DNA from: SIG440 sp045648205
GTDB lineage: Bacteria; Bacillota; Clostridia; Monoglobales; Monoglobaceae
Direction of reading: 5' to 3'
Assembly (NCBI GenBank): GCA_045648205.1
Contig: JAZRNM010000024.1
Coordinates: 1 to 23,097, forward strand
DNA: 23,097 bases
Part shown: positions 22,023 through 23,097 of the stretch, piece by piece
Layout: each line of letters starts with the position of its first letter
How positions within the stretch are numbered: the stretch's first letter is position 1
Translations under genes and position numbers: made by a program
Notes under the pieces: model-generated
What the model was told of the DNA's origin: nothing
The model's input: only the letters and a program-made list of their open reading frames with translations
The model's database searches: none

Positions 22023-22985
22023 ATGATAAATTATGTTGGACATGATTCACAGCTATATGGAGTGGAGGAACACAGACTTTGCGGTGGCAAAGGTGATGGC
22101 ATGCGACTCTTCCAGGTGAACAATGGCAGGGGACTTATGTTTACCATATCTGCAGACAGAGGCGGAGACATTTCAAGACTATATTTTGATGGCAAAAATA
22201 TGGGCTTCTTTTCACCCAGCGGATATGTTTCACCGCAATATTATGATGATTGTGGATTGGGATTTTTGAAATCATTTACAGCGGGCTTTTTGACCACTTG
22301 CGGTTTGACTGCGGTGGGAAGCCCTTGCTCTGATGACGGAGAAGAAATTCCTCTTCACGGAACAATTGCGAACACGCCTGCCGAAAATGTGGGTCACTGG
22401 GTGGAGGACAACAGTATTCATGTGAAGCTCACTGTCAGAGATGCCAAGCTCTTTGGTCGCAAGCTTATACTGACAAGGGAGTATATATGTCCGCTTGACA
22501 AGAACGAAATTGTGATGAAGGACACTGTGAAAAACATAGCAGATGAAGAAACACCATATATGATTCTGTATCATTTCAATATGGGGTATCCGCTTTTGTC
22601 TGAAAATTCAAAGCTTACCATAAAGAACAAAGGCGTTGTTCCCAGAGATGAAACCGCAAGCCTTGGAATAGATAAGGCGATGATTGTTGAGGAACCACAG
22701 TCAGGATTTGAGGAACAGTGTTTTTATTATGATATGACAGAGGGTGTGGCGAGTATATACAATCCTGATATAAAAACGACCCTTTCGCTCAATTATGACA
22801 TTGAGGAATTGCCATTCTTTACCGAGTGGAAGCTTATGCAAAAGGGTGAATATGTTCTTGGCCTGGAACCGGGCAATTGCACTCCGGATGGCAGAGATGT
22901 TATGAGAAGAGAAGGTAAGCTTTCATTCCTCAAACCGGGCGAGGAAGTGAGTCAGACAATAACAATAAAACTCTCAAGAGATTGA
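22023..22985 (+). CDS. Aldose 1-epimerase family protein, DUF4432 type
   Basis: A galactose-mutarotase-fold protein of 320 residues, probably acting on or binding a sugar in the cytosol. Visible family features are TISADRGGDISRLYFDGKN, FTAGFLTTCGL, IPLHGTIANTPAE with a candidate catalytic histidine, YHFNMGYPLL with a second candidate, and the C-terminal LEPGNCTPDGRD. The exact substrate of DUF4432 proteins is generally not known. The ATG follows a strong AAGGAGG, and the gene has its own promoter. Its position next to a sugar-phosphate aldolase compartment and a DeoR regulator suggests a role in supplying the sugar, for example interconverting anomers of a deoxy sugar, but this is inference. 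Confidence 0.88.
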   Translation: MINYVGHDSQLYGVEEHRLCGGKGDGMRLFQVNNGRGLMFTISADRGGDISRLYFDGKNMGFFSPSGYVSPQYYDDCGLGFLKSFTAGFLTTCGLTAVGSPCSDDGEEIPLHGTIANTPAENVGHWVEDNSIHVKLTVRDAKLFGRKLILTREYICPLDKNEIVMKDTVKNIADEETPYMILYHFNMGYPLLSENSKLTIKNKGVVPRDETASLGIDKAMIVEEPQSGFEEQCFYYDMTEGVASIYNPDIKTTLSLNYDIEELPFFTEWKLMQKGEYVLGLEPGNCTPDGRDVMRREGKLSFLKPGEEVSQTITIKLSRD

Positions 22986-23031
22986 GTCGAAGACCTTGGA
23001 ATAAGTGATTATAAAAAGAGGTTAGTTCAAA

Positions 23032-23097
23032 ATGGACAAACAGCAAAGAGATACAGCGGAGCTTGTGAAGAAGCTCCCAATTAAGGAAAAAATAAAA
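23032..23097 (+). CDS. N-terminal fragment of an unidentified protein
   Basis: Only 22 codons are present (MDKQQRDTAELVKKLPIKEK and on), running off the end of the window. The ATG at 23032 is preceded by AAAGAGG 10 bases upstream, which supports a real gene start. The sequence is charged and helical in character and I do not recognise the family. No terminator separates it from the epimerase-like gene, so the two are probably co-transcribed. Confidence 0.55.
   Translation, partial: MDKQQRDTAELVKKLPIKEKIK

Overview
The window is AT-rich and every supported gene lies on the + strand, closely packed. Strong Shine-Dalgarno sites (AGGAGG, AAGGAGG), frequent GTG starts, TTGACA/TATAAT-type promoters and the protein families all suggest an anaerobic member of Clostridia (Bacillota). 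That assignment rests on gene style and content; no rRNA or other phylogenetic marker is present.

Region 1 (1-7611) is a compact aromatic amino-acid operon: DAHP synthase (5' end outside the window), tyrA, aroB, aroA, aroC, pheA, a fused aroE-aroK, and aroQ, closed by a clear intrinsic terminator. Together these cover all seven shikimate-pathway steps to chorismate plus the committed steps to phenylalanine and tyrosine. Most junctions overlap or are separated by a few bases, which suggests translational coupling.

Region 2 (7617-11589) holds a diacylglycerol-kinase-family lipid kinase with its own promoter, then a trkA-trkH pair (potassium uptake) behind an excellent promoter and ended by a strong terminator.

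Region 3 (11640-21881) is a bacterial microcompartment (BMC) locus. Shell genes are a PduU/EutS-type permuted BMC-H, two near-identical PduA-type BMC-H proteins (the second with a 39-residue N-terminal extension and a second strong internal start), one EutN/CcmL-type pentamer, a PduT-type trimer with its pore cysteine, and a second tandem-domain trimer. Cargo genes are a class II sugar-phosphate aldolase, a GlcG/PduO-C-like protein, a zinc-type medium-chain alcohol dehydrogenase, a CoA-acylating aldehyde dehydrogenase (PduP) and phosphotransacylase PduL. A PduS-type flavin/iron-sulfur protein, a PduV/EutP GTPase and a DeoR-family regulator complete it. Each of the five cargo enzymes carries a terminal amphipathic helix resembling an encapsulation peptide. 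There is no B12 diol dehydratase, ethanolamine lyase or glycyl-radical enzyme in the window. My reading is that the aldolase supplies an aldehyde (most likely L-lactaldehyde from fuculose- or rhamnulose-1-phosphate, with DHAP as the other product), which the compartment dismutates: part reduced to an alcohol by the dehydrogenase, part oxidised by PduP and PduL to an acyl phosphate, with NAD and CoA recycled inside. The acyl kinase and the sugar isomerase and kinase are not in the window.

Region 4 (21893-23097) has a hairpin after the regulator, a new promoter, an aldose-1-epimerase-like protein (DUF4432 type) and the first 22 codons of an unidentified gene. No CRISPR array, tRNA, rRNA, insertion sequence or phage gene was seen, and no gene-free gap exceeds 250 bases.
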